64,000 bases of DNA from Weissella viridescens (GTDB lineage Bacteria; Bacillota; Bacilli; Lactobacillales; Lactobacillaceae): the NCBI RefSeq assembly GCF_003862435.1, contig NZ_RHGY01000003.1, forward strand, positions 90,256-154,255, read 5' to 3'. The notes under the pieces are model-generated. The model worked only from the letters and a program-made list of their open reading frames with translations, ran no database searches and was not told the origin of the DNA. This document shows positions 51,865-63,888 of this stretch, in pieces (position 1 is the first letter of the stretch; every line of letters begins with the position of its first letter). The position numbers and the translations under genes were made by a program.

Positions 51865-52401
51865 ATGGAATACAAATTGCAACGAACGGTCCTAACGCCC
51901 GAAGATATTCAAGCAATGGTGCAACGTGTGGCCAATGAAATTAATACTGAAACAGCTGGTGAAGAATTAGTGGTTGTTGGTGTTATGAAGGGGGCCTACA
52001 TTTGGATGGCTGACCTTTTGCGGGCTATGGATCGCCCAGATGTAATTATGGATTATATTGATGTTTCTAGTTATGTGGGGGACCACTCGACTGGTCATAT
52101 CACGATTCAACGTGATTTAAAAACTGATTTGGCAGGCAAAAATGTCCTAATTATGGATGAAGTAGTCGATTCAGGGCTAACTTTACGTTACTTGAAGGCT
52201 GACTTTGAACAACGTGGTGCTAAACGCGTTTACATTGCAGTGGCAACTGATAAGCGTCCTGAAGGTTTCAACGGTGACGTCGATGTCGACTTTGTGGGTG
52301 CTAAGGTGCCAAACGAATTTTTAGTGGGTTATGGGATGGATTACAATGAAAATTTCCGTAACATGGATTCAGTTAAAATTTTAGAATTATTAGATGACTA
52401 A
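51865..52401 (+). CDS. hpt: Hypoxanthine phosphoribosyltransferase
   Basis: The 178-aa type I PRTase salvages hypoxanthine and probably guanine using PRPP. The PRPP loop is VLIMDEVVDSGLTL near residues 94-107, and VVGVMKGAY and DVSSYVGDHSTG match the family. The ATG lies eight bases after AGAGG at the end of purA; an adjacent TTG is not needed. Pairing with purA and a purine permease forms a compact salvage unit. Confidence 0.92.
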   Translation: MEYKLQRTVLTPEDIQAMVQRVANEINTETAGEELVVVGVMKGAYIWMADLLRAMDRPDVIMDYIDVSSYVGDHSTGHITIQRDLKTDLAGKNVLIMDEVVDSGLTLRYLKADFEQRGAKRVYIAVATDKRPEGFNGDVDVDFVGAKVPNEFLVGYGMDYNENFRNMDSVKILELLDD

Positions 52402-52404
52402 ATA

Positions 52405-52437
52405 AAAAAGGTATTCTCAGATGAGAATACCTTTTTT
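52405..52437. terminator. Bidirectional terminator between hpt and the convergent membrane gene
   Basis: AAAAAAGGTATTCTC and GAGAATACCTTTTTT form a perfect 15-bp stem with an AGAT loop. Confidence 0.92.
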
Positions 52438-53257
52438 AACGTTGTTGTAGAAAAATAATTAAAACAGTTACCATTTCAAAGAATGATAGAAAGCCCATCC
52501 GATACTTGAATTTAAGATCATAATTGATGAAAACCATCCAAGTGACCACGATGACACCGATGGCTAGGAAAGTCCAAAAATTCCAAGGTAACGTTAAGAC
52601 ATTAATTAATAAAATAATGCCGAAAACGAGACTAGTAATGCGTTTATTTTGCCCATCTGGAATAAAAATACTACTCATATAGTAGAGGTAGCAGAGGAAT
52701 AGGGGCAAAAGGCTCATTAGGAAAGGCGTTGTCAAAAATGTGTTTTGTTGATAGAAGATAACAACAGGCAGTGATAGCGTTGCAACACCTGAGTATAAAA
52801 TCAAACCGAGTATATTTTGTAGATTCAACCAACTGATATTAATCAGGAATAGGCTCAATGGCAACAAAATCAATAAGATGATTTGCTGGAGTGTCATCTG
52901 TTGATATAGAAAATAGATAAAGGCCAGTGGGACCAAGATGAATAAATAATTAATCCGCGAAGTCAGCCCGTATGAAAAAGTGAGATAGGTCGCTAAGGCT
53001 AGTAAAATACTATAAAACACCAAGAGGGGGGTTTCTTGCCAAGGACCACCAACAAGATGTTTAGAATAAATGAGGGGATAAATCCACCAAATTGCAAGCT
53101 GAGATAAAACGGAAACAACCATTAAAATCCAAAACATTTTGTCGGTATAAATAGGACGGGGGCGACGGTGCGGCCGTTTTGGGGTATGTTCGGGTTCATC
53201 ATCAACGTTATTAAGTTGTTCGAGCCGATTGAGCCGATTGGTATAATCTTGATCCAT
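52436..53257 (-). CDS. Membrane protein of unknown function
   Basis: The 273-aa protein has a hydrophilic N-terminal region of about 45 residues, rich in Arg, Pro and Glu (KRPHRRPRPIY). About nine tightly packed hydrophobic helices with short loops follow. It has no recognisable catalytic or transport motif. I chose the minus-strand ATG at 53257, six bases after AAAGGTAG; the upstream ATG at 53272 would place that ribosome site inside the coding region. It is monocistronic. I do not recognise its family. Confidence 0.65.
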   Translation of the reverse strand: MDQDYTNRLNRLEQLNNVDDEPEHTPKRPHRRPRPIYTDKMFWILMVVSVLSQLAIWWIYPLIYSKHLVGGPWQETPLLVFYSILLALATYLTFSYGLTSRINYLFILVPLAFIYFLYQQMTLQQIILLILLPLSLFLINISWLNLQNILGLILYSGVATLSLPVVIFYQQNTFLTTPFLMSLLPLFLCYLYYMSSIFIPDGQNKRITSLVFGIILLINVLTLPWNFWTFLAIGVIVVTWMVFINYDLKFKYRMGFLSFFEMVTVLIIFLQQR

Positions 53258-53478
53258 AGGGCTACCTTTCATGAATTTGTATGTATTTGTGTAAAAACTC
53301 CTGCATTAATTCTAACATAAACTCTTGAAATGGCTGAAAATAAGTCAGTATAGCGGTGGGATATCTTTGGGAAGTCGGGTAAAAAGGTAGCATTCTATAG
53401 GTGAGACGGTTAAAATAGATATGGTTTAGAGCGATTTTTTTAAAATATTGAAGATATGAATAAAGGCAGGTATAGGAT

Positions 53479-54303
53479 ATGGCCATTAAATTAATTGCCA
53501 CAGACATGGATGGCACCTTATTGAATGACGAAAAGCAATTCAATACGGAACGCATGCAACAACTTTTAAAGCAAATGGAAGAACAAGACATTCGCTTTGT
53601 GGCAGCCAGTGGTAATCAACGCGCAAAATTAGAATCTTATTTTGAGCCAGTTGGTGCAGACCAAGTGACCTATATTTCTGATAATGGGGCCGTTGTCACC
53701 AGTCAAGGAACGATTATTGCTGAACAAGCACTAAGCCATGAACAGGTCCGGGCTGTTTTGGAGTGGAATGCCCAGCATTTTTCTGTCCAGGATAATTTAA
53801 TCCTGATTTCGGGAGTAAAGGGGGCGTACGTATCAAATCATGCCACACCGGAACTCATGAAGATGTTGCATTTCTTCTTCCATAACTTATACCAAGTTGA
53901 GAAGTTTAGCGATATCGATGATGATATCCTACGTGTTTCATTAATCTGGGATCAAGATGCCGACGTAAAACCTAACATTGATGCCCTTAAGGCTGAATTT
54001 GAAGGGGAAATGCATGTGACTGGATCGGGCTTTGGCATGGTCGATGTTTTGGCACCAAATGTGAATAAGCGGACGGGGCTTGAAGCCTTGGCAGATAAAT
54101 GGAATATCATACCAGATGAAATGGTGGCAATTGGGGACAACGCCAATGACTTAGAAATGCTTAATTATGTTGGGCATCCCTTTGTGATGCCTAATGCAGA
54201 TCCATTTATGCATGAAGCAATTTCAGAAACAGCCTTGGCAGATAACAATCATGATGGGGTCTTAGAGACAATTGAAGCCATCTTAAAGAGTGAACAGGCT
54301 TAA
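53479..54303 (+). CDS. Cof-type HAD-family hydrolase, second copy
   Basis: The 274-aa class IIB HAD phosphatase has motif I ATDMDGTLL (D9, D11), motif II in VAASGN, and motif IV VAIGDNANDLEMLNYVG followed by ADNNHDGVLETI. It is a paralogue of the gene at 43.2 kb and shares the terminal NNHDGVL pattern. The substrate is unknown. The ribosome site is weak (TAGGATATG). No terminator separates it clearly from uppS. Confidence 0.85.
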   Translation: MAIKLIATDMDGTLLNDEKQFNTERMQQLLKQMEEQDIRFVAASGNQRAKLESYFEPVGADQVTYISDNGAVVTSQGTIIAEQALSHEQVRAVLEWNAQHFSVQDNLILISGVKGAYVSNHATPELMKMLHFFFHNLYQVEKFSDIDDDILRVSLIWDQDADVKPNIDALKAEFEGEMHVTGSGFGMVDVLAPNVNKRTGLEALADKWNIIPDEMVAIGDNANDLEMLNYVGHPFVMPNADPFMHEAISETALADNNHDGVLETIEAILKSEQA

Positions 54304-54413
54304 TTTTAAGAAATTATTTATAAATTTTAGACAAAATACCTGATAAGATTGTTGTTAGTGCGAATTATGCATTTAAAACAGATAAGACTACATTTGATGG
54401 CGGAGGAATTGCC

Positions 54414-55202
54414 ATGATTTTTAATCGTTCAAAATCGGTCCCAGATGACGTCCCAGCGACTTTAGATCTGGATCGGATTCCCAAACACGTAGCCATGATT
54501 ATGGATGGGAATGGTCGTTGGGCCAAAAAAAGAGGAATGCCTAGAATTGCTGGGCATCAACGCGGGATGGAAGTTGTTAAGACTGTGGCTAAAGCAGCGG
54601 CTGAAGTTGGCGTTGAGGTACTAACCCTTTATGCTTTCTCCACTGAAAATTGGAAGCGTCCAGAAGACGAAGTCGGTTTCTTGATGAAGCTACCTGGCCG
54701 GTTTTTTGATACGTTTATTCCTGAATTAAAGGCGAATAATATCCGTGTGGAAATTATTGGGGATATCACTGGCGTACCAACTGACACACAACGCGTTGTG
54801 TTGGATGCAATGGCACAAACAGCTGAAAATACGGGGATGATTTTAAACTTCGCCTTGAACTATGGCTCACGCGCTGAAATTGTGACAGGCGTACAAGAAA
54901 TTGCAATGGCTGTGGCTGAGGGTGACCTTGCTGTGACGGATATTACTGAAGAAACGGTCAGTGATCACCTTATGACCCGACAACTTGGTGCGTTAGCTGA
55001 TCCAGATTTATTGATTCGAACAGGTGGGGAAGAACGATTGTCTAATTTCTTGCTTTGGCAATCGGCCTATGCTGAATTTGTCTTTACAGATGTGTTGTGG
55101 CCAGATTTGACGGCAAACATTTTCTTTGACAATCTGATTACGTACCAACAACGAGACCGTCGCTTCGGTGGGCTGGTTGAAAACAAGAGTAACCAAAAGT
55201 AG
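54414..55202 (+). CDS. uppS: Undecaprenyl diphosphate synthase
   Basis: UppS adds eight isopentenyl units to farnesyl diphosphate to make the C55 lipid carrier of wall synthesis. The 262-aa cis-prenyltransferase has VAMIMDGNGRWAKKRG near residues 26-41 (catalytic D31), GHQRGMEVV, LTLYAFSTENWKRP and LLIRTGGEERLSNFLLWQ. A GGAGG ribosome site precedes the ATG. It begins the conserved uppS-cdsA-rseP-proS-polC order. Confidence 0.97.
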   Translation: MIFNRSKSVPDDVPATLDLDRIPKHVAMIMDGNGRWAKKRGMPRIAGHQRGMEVVKTVAKAAAEVGVEVLTLYAFSTENWKRPEDEVGFLMKLPGRFFDTFIPELKANNIRVEIIGDITGVPTDTQRVVLDAMAQTAENTGMILNFALNYGSRAEIVTGVQEIAMAVAEGDLAVTDITEETVSDHLMTRQLGALADPDLLIRTGGEERLSNFLLWQSAYAEFVFTDVLWPDLTANIFFDNLITYQQRDRRFGGLVENKSNQK

Positions 55203-55223
55203 AAAGATAAGGAATTTAATATT

Positions 55224-56015
55224 ATGCGAACGAGAGTTATTACCGCGGTAGTTGCATTGGCTATTTTCTTGCCAATTGTATTTGCCGGCGGCATTTGGAT
55301 TCAAATTTTGGCAGCAGCCTTGGCTGTGATTGCAACGAGTGAAATTGTGTTGATGCGTCGCACGCTACTCATTGATTTTGGGGCAATCTTAGCCATGGTT
55401 GGGGCAGCAGTGATGACGTTGCCACCCGAATTTATGTCAGCGATTGATGCGCCTGTGATTATGCACCGTTCAACGATGCTTTACATTTTTGTGCTATTGA
55501 TGCTGGTTCATACCGTTTTGACAAAGAACAAGTTTAACTTTGAAGACGCTGGTGTCTTCACTTTGGCGATGATGTACATCGGGCTTGGCTTCAATATGTT
55601 TGTCCAAGCACGATTTGCCGGACTTGGGTCACTATTCTTTGTCCTATTAATTGTTTGGACAACTGATTCAGGGGCGTACATGATTGGTCGTAAGATTGGT
55701 AAGCACAAACTTGCACCTGCCATTAGTCCAAATAAGACTTGGGAAGGTTCAATTGGTGGAACGGTTAGTGCCGTCTTAGTTGCTGCAGTTTATGCCTACT
55801 TTGTGCCCCTACACTACGGTTGGGGCCTTATGGTTTTGATTGCCGTTATCATTTCAATCGCCGGACAATTTGGTGATTTGATTGAGTCTGCATTGAAGCG
55901 TTTCTACAAGGTCAAGGATTCAGGAACAATTTTGCCTGGTCACGGTGGTATCTTAGACCGCTTTGATTCAATGTTGATTGCATTCCCTGTATTCTACTTG
56001 TTGGGTTGCATGTAA
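55224..56015 (+). CDS. cdsA: Phosphatidate cytidylyltransferase
   Basis: CdsA makes CDP-diacylglycerol from CTP and phosphatidic acid in the membrane. The 263-aa protein has about seven helices, with TDSGAYMIGRKIGKHKLAPAISPNKTWEGSIGG in the middle and the family signature GDLIESALKRFYKVKDSG followed by LPGHGGILDRFDS near the C-terminus. It is 21 bases from uppS and is followed by a terminator. Confidence 0.95.
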   Translation: MRTRVITAVVALAIFLPIVFAGGIWIQILAAALAVIATSEIVLMRRTLLIDFGAILAMVGAAVMTLPPEFMSAIDAPVIMHRSTMLYIFVLLMLVHTVLTKNKFNFEDAGVFTLAMMYIGLGFNMFVQARFAGLGSLFFVLLIVWTTDSGAYMIGRKIGKHKLAPAISPNKTWEGSIGGTVSAVLVAAVYAYFVPLHYGWGLMVLIAVIISIAGQFGDLIESALKRFYKVKDSGTILPGHGGILDRFDSMLIAFPVFYLLGCM

Positions 56016-56024
56016 TTTATAATG

Positions 56025-56061
56025 AAAAAAGACATGGTGCGTCTGCGCCGTGTCTTTTTTA
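56025..56061 (+). terminator. Terminator between cdsA and rseP
   Basis: AAAAAAGACA(T)GG and CC(G)TGTCTTTTTT pair around GTGC/GCGC-like inner bases. Confidence 0.8.
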
Positions 56062-56159
56062 TTTTGAAAGCATAATTTTTTATAAAGAACGCTATGTTCG
56101 GCCCGGGAATATATTAAACTTGTGGGTAACAATGATAATTAGAGAAAATGGAGAACACA

Positions 56160-57416
56160 ATGCAGACATTAATAACGTTTATTCTTGTATTTGGTGTTAT
56201 TGTCATGGTGCATGAATTTGGTCACTTCTATTTTGCCAAGAGGGCAGGCGTGCGTGTGCGCGAATTTGCTATCGGTATGGGACCGAAATTATTTCAAAAA
56301 CAATATAATGGGACGACCTATACCCTACGTATTTTACCCGTCGGTGGGTATGTGCGTATGGCCAGCCGTGCTGAAGCTGAGGAGACGCCGCTGCAAGCCG
56401 GTATGACTGTGACGGTCGGGCTTGACGGACAAGTTGTTGATCAGATTAATTTGTCTGACCAAGTTGAGATTATTGGTGGACGTCCATTTGTGGTGAATGA
56501 TTTTGATTTAGTTGATGACTTGTACCTTGAAGGGTATTTTGAAGGCGCGTCAGACTTGACGCGTCTAGCTGTTGATCACGATGCGACGATGATTGAGCCA
56601 GATGGGACTGCCGTCTTAATCGCACCACGGGATACGCAATTTGAATCGGCCAAGTTATGGCAACGCGCCTTGATCAATTTTGCTGGTCCGTTGAATAATT
56701 TCTTGTTGACGATTGTCTTATTTATTGGCGTCGCCTTCGCGTTACCTGGTGTGACGACCACAACGCTCGATCATGTACAAAACCATTCGGCAGCGATGCA
56801 GGCAGGGCTGAAATCTGGTGATCAGATTGAACAGATTAATGGTAAGCCGGTTAAGTCATGGCAAGCGATGCAGACGAAGGTCCAGATGTCGACGTCTAAG
56901 AACTTAACGGTGACTTATCAACGCGCTGGAAAGCGCCATGAAACAACCGTGACACCGCAAACTAAGACGGTTCAGGGGCAGAAGGTCCGACAAATTGGGA
57001 TCACACCAGCCATGACTAAAGCGCCCGGGGCGCGTTTATCTTATGCTTGGCAAATAACAGTTCAATCAGTGACCCAAATTTGGCACGCCATTATTGGCCT
57101 CTTCCAGAATTTCTCACTGAATAAACTAGGTGGACCAGTTGCTATTTATAAGAATACGCAAACGGCTAGCGCCTTTGGCATTATTAGCGTGATTAGTTTT
57201 ACAGCGATGCTGTCGATTAATTTGGGGATGATGAATTTGTTGCCGATTCCAGCTTTAGATGGTGGTAAACTCTTTTTGAACTTGATTGAGGCGATTTTCC
57301 ATCGCCCCATTTCTGAAAAATTTGAGCTTGGTTTGACCATGGCAGGAGCGGCGTTACTAGTGGTATTGATGATTGCCGTAACCGGAAATGATCTCATGCG
57401 CTACTTTATTAAATAG
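56160..57416 (+). CDS. rseP: Site-2 intramembrane protease RseP/Eep (M50)
   Basis: This zinc protease cuts membrane-embedded substrates such as anti-sigma factors and leftover signal peptides. The 418-aa protein has the zinc motif HEFGH at residues 18-22 in the first helix, a PDZ domain (HSAAMQAGLKSGDQIEQINGKPV) in the middle and the second catalytic region MMNLLPIPALDGGKL near the C-terminus. I chose the ATG at 56160, six bases after GGAG, over an ATG 12 bases upstream. It lies in the conserved cdsA-rseP-proS order. Confidence 0.93.
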   Translation: MQTLITFILVFGVIVMVHEFGHFYFAKRAGVRVREFAIGMGPKLFQKQYNGTTYTLRILPVGGYVRMASRAEAEETPLQAGMTVTVGLDGQVVDQINLSDQVEIIGGRPFVVNDFDLVDDLYLEGYFEGASDLTRLAVDHDATMIEPDGTAVLIAPRDTQFESAKLWQRALINFAGPLNNFLLTIVLFIGVAFALPGVTTTTLDHVQNHSAAMQAGLKSGDQIEQINGKPVKSWQAMQTKVQMSTSKNLTVTYQRAGKRHETTVTPQTKTVQGQKVRQIGITPAMTKAPGARLSYAWQITVQSVTQIWHAIIGLFQNFSLNKLGGPVAIYKNTQTASAFGIISVISFTAMLSINLGMMNLLPIPALDGGKLFLNLIEAIFHRPISEKFELGLTMAGAALLVVLMIAVTGNDLMRYFIK

Positions 57417-57423
57417 CACCGCA

Positions 57424-59272
<1,849 letters not shown>

Positions 59273-59282
59273 CGATTAAATA

Positions 59283-59320
59283 AGAAAACCTAAGGAATCC
59301 CTTGGGTTTTTTTATTTTTT
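59283..59320 (+). terminator. Terminator after proS
   Basis: AAACCTAAGG and CCCTTGGGTTT form a stem with a short AAT loop, followed by a long T-rich tract. Confidence 0.85.
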
Positions 59321-59328
59321 GATTCCCT

Positions 59329-59337
59329 TGTTATAAT
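59329..59337 (+). promoter_or_regulatory. Extended -10 promoter candidate for polC
   Basis: TGTTATAAT matches TGnTATAAT and lies 34 bases before polC, after the proS terminator. Confidence 0.6.
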
Positions 59338-59371
59338 AGAGTGAAATGATAAAAGAGAATGGAGGCAACGG

Positions 59372-62300
59372 ATGGCTTTATCAGCACAGGAACAATTTCA
59401 AACTTTACTCAAACAGCTTGATTTTGAAACGATTCCAGAAAGCTTTAACGACGCAGCCTTAGAAAAATTGGTTGTCCATAAGAAGTCCCGTGTTTGGCAA
59501 TTTAACTTTGCCTTTACGACTTTACCCCCGGTGGCGGATTTTGCTAATTTAGTGAATCGCATGCAAAGTACATTTGCATCAATTGCGCAATGTCGTTATC
59601 AAAACACTTTGCAGGCACAACCAGATTTAAACGAGTTAGCCAGCTATTGGTCGTGGGTGTTACAACAAACAAACCAGCGTTCCGGTGCTTTTCAAGGTGC
59701 CTTTTCACAAGTGATGCCACATGTCCAAGGTGATCATTTGGTGTTGGTTTTTGCAAACCAAGCGTGGGCCAAGTATGCCCAACAAACTGGGATGGCCATC
59801 ATTAACGAACAATATCGCCAATTAGGGGTAACCCATGATTTACCAGTGGATATTCAAGTTGATGAACAAAAAGCGGCGGAATCAGCTGCCCAAATGGCCA
59901 TGCAACGGGCGCAACAAGAGCAAACCATTGCTGAACAGGCAAAAGTTCAAATTGAACAAGCACAACAGCAACGCAAACAAGCTTCAAATAGTAAGCCAGC
60001 TAAAGCAAATTCAGATCGAGCAATTGGGCGAAAGATGGCAAGCGATTTAGCTGCAACCCCAATGATTGAGATTGAAGAAGAAGAACGTTCAGCAGTTGTT
60101 GAAGGTTACATTTTTGCTTCAGAAGCTCGTGAACTAAAGTCAGGGCGTCAATTGATTCAACTCAAGGTCACTGACTATACTAGTTCATTTATCGTGAAGA
60201 AGTTTTCACGTGATGAAAATGAAGATGCCTTTTTTGAAAAGCTAAAGGTTGGAACCTGGATTAAAGCGCGTGGACCCATTCAACAGGATGACTATGCCCG
60301 TGATTTAACGATGACGGCATACGATATCGAAATCGTGAGTCACCCCAGCCGCCAGGATACCTATGAAGGTGAGAAAAAACGTGTCGAATTACACACGCAC
60401 TCATTGATGTCGACAATGGATGCCACTAACAGTATCGGGGAATATGTGAAGCAAGCCGCTGACTGGGGAATGGATGCCATTGCCGTAACGGATACAGCTG
60501 GGGCGCAAGGCTTTCCTGAAGCCGCAACTTCTGCTGCCAAAAATGGCATTAAGATGTTGTATGGGGTTGAAGTGAACCTGGTTGAGGATGGTGAGCCGAT
60601 TGTCTTAAATCCACAGCATAAAGTTTTGGATGGAGCTGAGTACGTTGTATTTGATATTGAAACCACTGGTCTTTCAGCGGCATACGACCGTATCATTGAA
60701 TTATCAGCGGTTAAAATGCAAAAAGGGAACGTCATTGCTGAATTCTCTGAATTTATTGATCCAGGATTTTCACTGAGTGAAACGACTGTTAATCTAACGT
60801 CAATTACAGACGCAGATGTGCAGGGGTCAAAACCCGAAAAACAAGTTTTGGAAGAATTTAGAGACTTTTATGGGGATGATATTTTAGTTGGACATAATGT
60901 GACTTTCGATGTGGGTTTTGTGAACGAGGCGTTTGTTCGATATGGCATGCCAACCATCGCAAATTCAGTCATCGATACCCTAACTTTTGCGAGATTCCTA
61001 TACCCAAATATGCGGTCATATCGGTTGAACACATTGGCTAAGCACTTTAACGTTAATTTGGAACATCATCATCGTGCGATTTATGATGCGGAGACTACGG
61101 GTCATTTGAACCAAATTTTCTTAGCGCAAGCCAAAAAGGACTATGATATTGAGTATGCCGATCAGCTCAATGATCATATGACAGAACATGATGCTTGGAG
61201 TCATGGACGTCCGAACAAAGCTGTCTTATTAGTCCAACACCAACAAGGGGTCAAGAATTTGTATAAGCTGATTTCTGAAGCGAATACAAATTACTTTTAT
61301 CGTGTGCCACGAGTTCCACGTTCTCTATTGAACAAATATCGAGATGGTTTGCTTGTTGGAACTGGAGATACCTCTGGTGAATTCTGGGAAGCTTTAATGC
61401 AAAAGGGAATTGCTGAAGCAACAGAAAAAGCAAAATACTATGACTATATTGAAATTCACCCTTCTGCTAACTATGTACCAGCAATTGAAGCTGAGTTAAT
61501 CCAAGATGAGGCGCGTTTGCGTGAATTAATGCAGCAAGCTGTAGCGATTGGAGAACAACTGGATAAGCCAGTCGTCGTAACGGGTGATGTGCATTATTTG
61601 AATCCGGAAGATGCTATTTATCGTAAAGTCCTCATTAGCTCACAAGGTGGGGCAAATCCGCTTAACCGTTATAGTTTGCCAGATTTGCATTTTAGAACCA
61701 CCCAAGAAGTTATGGATGACTTTGCGTGGATGGGTCAAGAACAGGCAGAAAAGCTTGTAATTGATAATCCGCATAAAATTGTTGATATGGTGGATGATGT
61801 TGAGGCGATTAAGTCTGGTAACTATCCACCTAACATGCCGACAGCTGAAGAGGAAATTAAGCAACGCACCTATGATACGGCGCATGAAATGTATGGTAAT
61901 CCCTTACCATTAGTGATTGAAGCTCGTATTGAGCAAGAATTAAAATCAATTATTTCCAATGGATTCTCTGTTATTTATTTGGTGGCGCAGCGCTTAGTGG
62001 CTAAATCAAACAAAGACGGTTATTTGGTTGGTTCACGTGGATCCGTCGGTTCTTCATTAGTTGCTCTTTTGATTGGTGTTACAGAAGTGAATGCACTACC
62101 GCCACATTATCGTAGTGCCTCGGGTGATTATGTTGAATTTGCAGATCCACGAAAGTATGAATCTGGGTATGATTTGCCTGAAAAGTTCAGCCCAATTGAC
62201 GGGACGCGCTTAATTGGGGATGGGCATAATATCCCGTTCGCCACTTTCTTGGGATTTAAAGGGAATAAAGTTCCAGATATTGATTTGAATTTCTCGGGAG

Positions 62301-63694
62301 ATTACCAGCCGTACGCCCATAACTACATGAAGTCGTTATTTGGTGAAAATAACGTATTCCGCGCAGGTACGATTGCGACGGTTGCTGATAAGACAGCCTA
62401 CGGTTATGCCAAGGCATATGAACGTGAAAATGAACTCCATTTACGTGGGGCAGAAATTGATCGCTTGGCTAATGGTGCAACTGGTGTTAAGCGAACGACG
62501 GGTCAGCACCCTGCGGGAATCCTAATTGTGCCTGATGACATGGAAATTTATGATTTCACACCAATTCAATTCCCTGCAGATGATTTATCTGCTACATGGA
62601 AGACAACTCACTTTGATTTCCATTCGATTCACGACAACATTTTGAAGATGGATATCTTGGGTCATGATGATCCAACGATGATTCGTGCCCTACAAGATAT
62701 GTCAGGGATTGATCCACATACCATCCCAATGGATGATCCAGGTGTGATGAGTCTCTTCTCATCTCCAGAAGTACTTGGTGTGACAGAAGAACAAATTATG
62801 TCTAAAACGGGTACTTTAGGTGTTCCTGAATTCGGAACAGCGTTTGTTCGAGGCATGCTGGAAGAAACACATCCTAAAAACTACTCTGAATTACTCCAAA
62901 TCTCAGGACTTTCACACGGAACTGATGTGTGGCGAGGCAATGCCGATGAATTGATTAAGGATGGGGTCGCTAATATTGGAACGGTTATCGGAACGCGTGA
63001 CAAGATTATGACCGACTTAATTAATTATGGGGTACAACCTGAATCGGCTTTCCAAATCATGGAAAAGGTGCGTAAAGGTAAGGGTGTCTCTGAAGAGTAC
63101 CAAGCTGAAATGCGCGAAGCGGGTGTGCCAGAATGGTATATTGAGTCTTGTTTCAAGATTAAGTACATGTTCCCACGGGCTCACGCTGCTGCGTATGTCC
63201 TTATGGCATTGCGGATTGCTTACTATAAGGTGTACTTCCCAATGTTGTATTACGCTGCTTACTTCTCAGTTCGGGCAACTAACTTTGATATTGTGGCGAT
63301 GTCACGTGGCCTAAACTCTACAAAGTCTAAAATTCAAGAAATTAAACAACAAGGAAATGATGCATCAGCTAAAGATAAGGATCTCTTAACGGTATTGGAA
63401 ATCGCTAATGAAGCCTTAGAGCGAGGTTACGATTTCAGTATGGTTGATTTATATAAATCTGATTCAGAGCAATGGATTATTGAGGGAAATACTTTAATTG
63501 CCCCATTTAATGCCGTCCCAGGGTTAGGTGATAACGTTGCAAAACGGATTGTCGCCGCTCGAGCAGAAGGGGAGTTCTTATCAAAAGAAGATCTAGCCCA
63601 ACGTGGAGGTGTTTCAAAAACACTTATGGATTACTTTAACGATAATGGTGTTCTTACGGGGATGCCAGATGAAAATCAACTTGCATTGTTTTAG
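59372..63694 (+). CDS. polC: DNA polymerase III alpha subunit, PolC type
   Basis: PolC is the replicative polymerase of low-GC Gram-positive bacteria. The 1440-aa protein has an N-terminal domain, a Gln/Ala-rich linker near residues 165-215, an OB-fold region, and a PHP domain ([18 protein letters not shown] near 336). The inserted proofreading exonuclease follows ([16 protein letters not shown] near 427, [19 protein letters not shown]). The polymerase core comes next ([28 protein letters not shown] near 968) and the C-terminus ends NQLALF, close to a clamp-binding motif. A GGAGG ribosome site precedes the ATG. It shares conserved synteny with proS and rseP. Confidence 0.98.
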   Translation: MALSAQEQFQTLLKQLDFETIPESFNDAALEKLVVHKKSRVWQFNFAFTTLPPVADFANLVNRMQSTFASIAQCRYQNTLQAQPDLNELASYWSWVLQQTNQRSGAFQGAFSQVMPHVQGDHLVLVFANQAWAKYAQQTGMAIINEQYRQLGVTHDLPVDIQVDEQKAAESAAQMAMQRAQQEQTIAEQAKVQIEQAQQQRKQASNSKPAKANSDRAIGRKMASDLAATPMIEIEEEERSAVVEGYIFASEARELKSGRQLIQLKVTDYTSSFIVKKFSRDENEDAFFEKLKVGTWIKARGPIQQDDYARDLTMTAYDIEIVSHPSRQDTYEGEKKRVELHTHSLMSTMDATNSIGEYVKQAADWGMDAIAVTDTAGAQGFPEAATSAAKNGIKMLYGVEVNLVEDGEPIVLNPQHKVLDGAEYVVFDIETTGLSAAYDRIIELSAVKMQKGNVIAEFSEFIDPGFSLSETTVNLTSITDADVQGSKPEKQVLEEFRDFYGDDILVGHNVTFDVGFVNEAFVRYGMPTIANSVIDTLTFARFLYPNMRSYRLNTLAKHFNVNLEHHHRAIYDAETTGHLNQIFLAQAKKDYDIEYADQLNDHMTEHDAWSHGRPNKAVLLVQHQQGVKNLYKLISEANTNYFYRVPRVPRSLLNKYRDGLLVGTGDTSGEFWEALMQKGIAEATEKAKYYDYIEIHPSANYVPAIEAELIQDEARLRELMQQAVAIGEQLDKPVVVTGDVHYLNPEDAIYRKVLISSQGGANPLNRYSLPDLHFRTTQEVMDDFAWMGQEQAEKLVIDNPHKIVDMVDDVEAIKSGNYPPNMPTAEEEIKQRTYDTAHEMYGNPLPLVIEARIEQELKSIISNGFSVIYLVAQRLVAKSNKDGYLVGSRGSVGSSLVALLIGVTEVNALPPHYRSASGDYVEFADPRKYESGYDLPEKFSPIDGTRLIGDGHNIPFATFLGFKGNKVPDIDLNFSGDYQPYAHNYMKSLFGENNVFRAGTIATVADKTAYGYAKAYERENELHLRGAEIDRLANGATGVKRTTGQHPAGILIVPDDMEIYDFTPIQFPADDLSATWKTTHFDFHSIHDNILKMDILGHDDPTMIRALQDMSGIDPHTIPMDDPGVMSLFSSPEVLGVTEEQIMSKTGTLGVPEFGTAFVRGMLEETHPKNYSELLQISGLSHGTDVWRGNADELIKDGVANIGTVIGTRDKIMTDLINYGVQPESAFQIMEKVRKGKGVSEEYQAEMREAGVPEWYIESCFKIKYMFPRAHAAAYVLMALRIAYYKVYFPMLYYAAYFSVRATNFDIVAMSRGLNSTKSKIQEIKQQGNDASAKDKDLLTVLEIANEALERGYDFSMVDLYKSDSEQWIIEGNTLIAPFNAVPGLGDNVAKRIVAARAEGEFLSKEDLAQRGGVSKTLMDYFNDNGVLTGMPDENQLALF

Positions 63695-63722
63695 AAAAAG
63701 TCGGCCTTGGCCGGCTTTTTTT
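63695..63722 (+). terminator. Terminator after polC
   Basis: AAAAAGTCGG and CCGGCTTTTT around CCTTGG form a GC-rich stem with a T tract. Confidence 0.9.
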
Positions 63723-63853
63723 ATTGTTCAGGAAAATCTTTTAAAAATAAGTAGTTGACGAGACGAACATTCGGTTTAGGCTTATAGTAATAAATGTTGT
63801 TAAGGCAATTGGAAATGTTCAAAAAGCACTTCCAAAAACAACGAAAAAAGTTG
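63723..63853 (+). other. Non-coding region between polC and the rRNA promoter
   Basis: No gene is seen. A TTGACG at 63755-63760 has no well-spaced -10 box. ACGAACATTCGGT at 63763-63775 contains the palindrome CGAACATTCG and is PurBox-like. Confidence 0.4.
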
Positions 63854-63882
63854 TTGACATTTGCCGAATCAATCTGTATTAT
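63854..63882 (+). promoter_or_regulatory. Strong rRNA operon promoter
   Basis: TTGACA at 63854-63859 and TATTAT at 63877-63882 are exactly 17 bases apart. What follows is a typical rRNA leader. Confidence 0.85.
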
Positions 63883-63888
63883 TAATCA

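Noticed and set aside
56006..56215. 69-residue open frame between cdsA and rseP
   Set aside because: It runs through the cdsA terminator and overlaps the rseP start in another frame, with no ribosome site.
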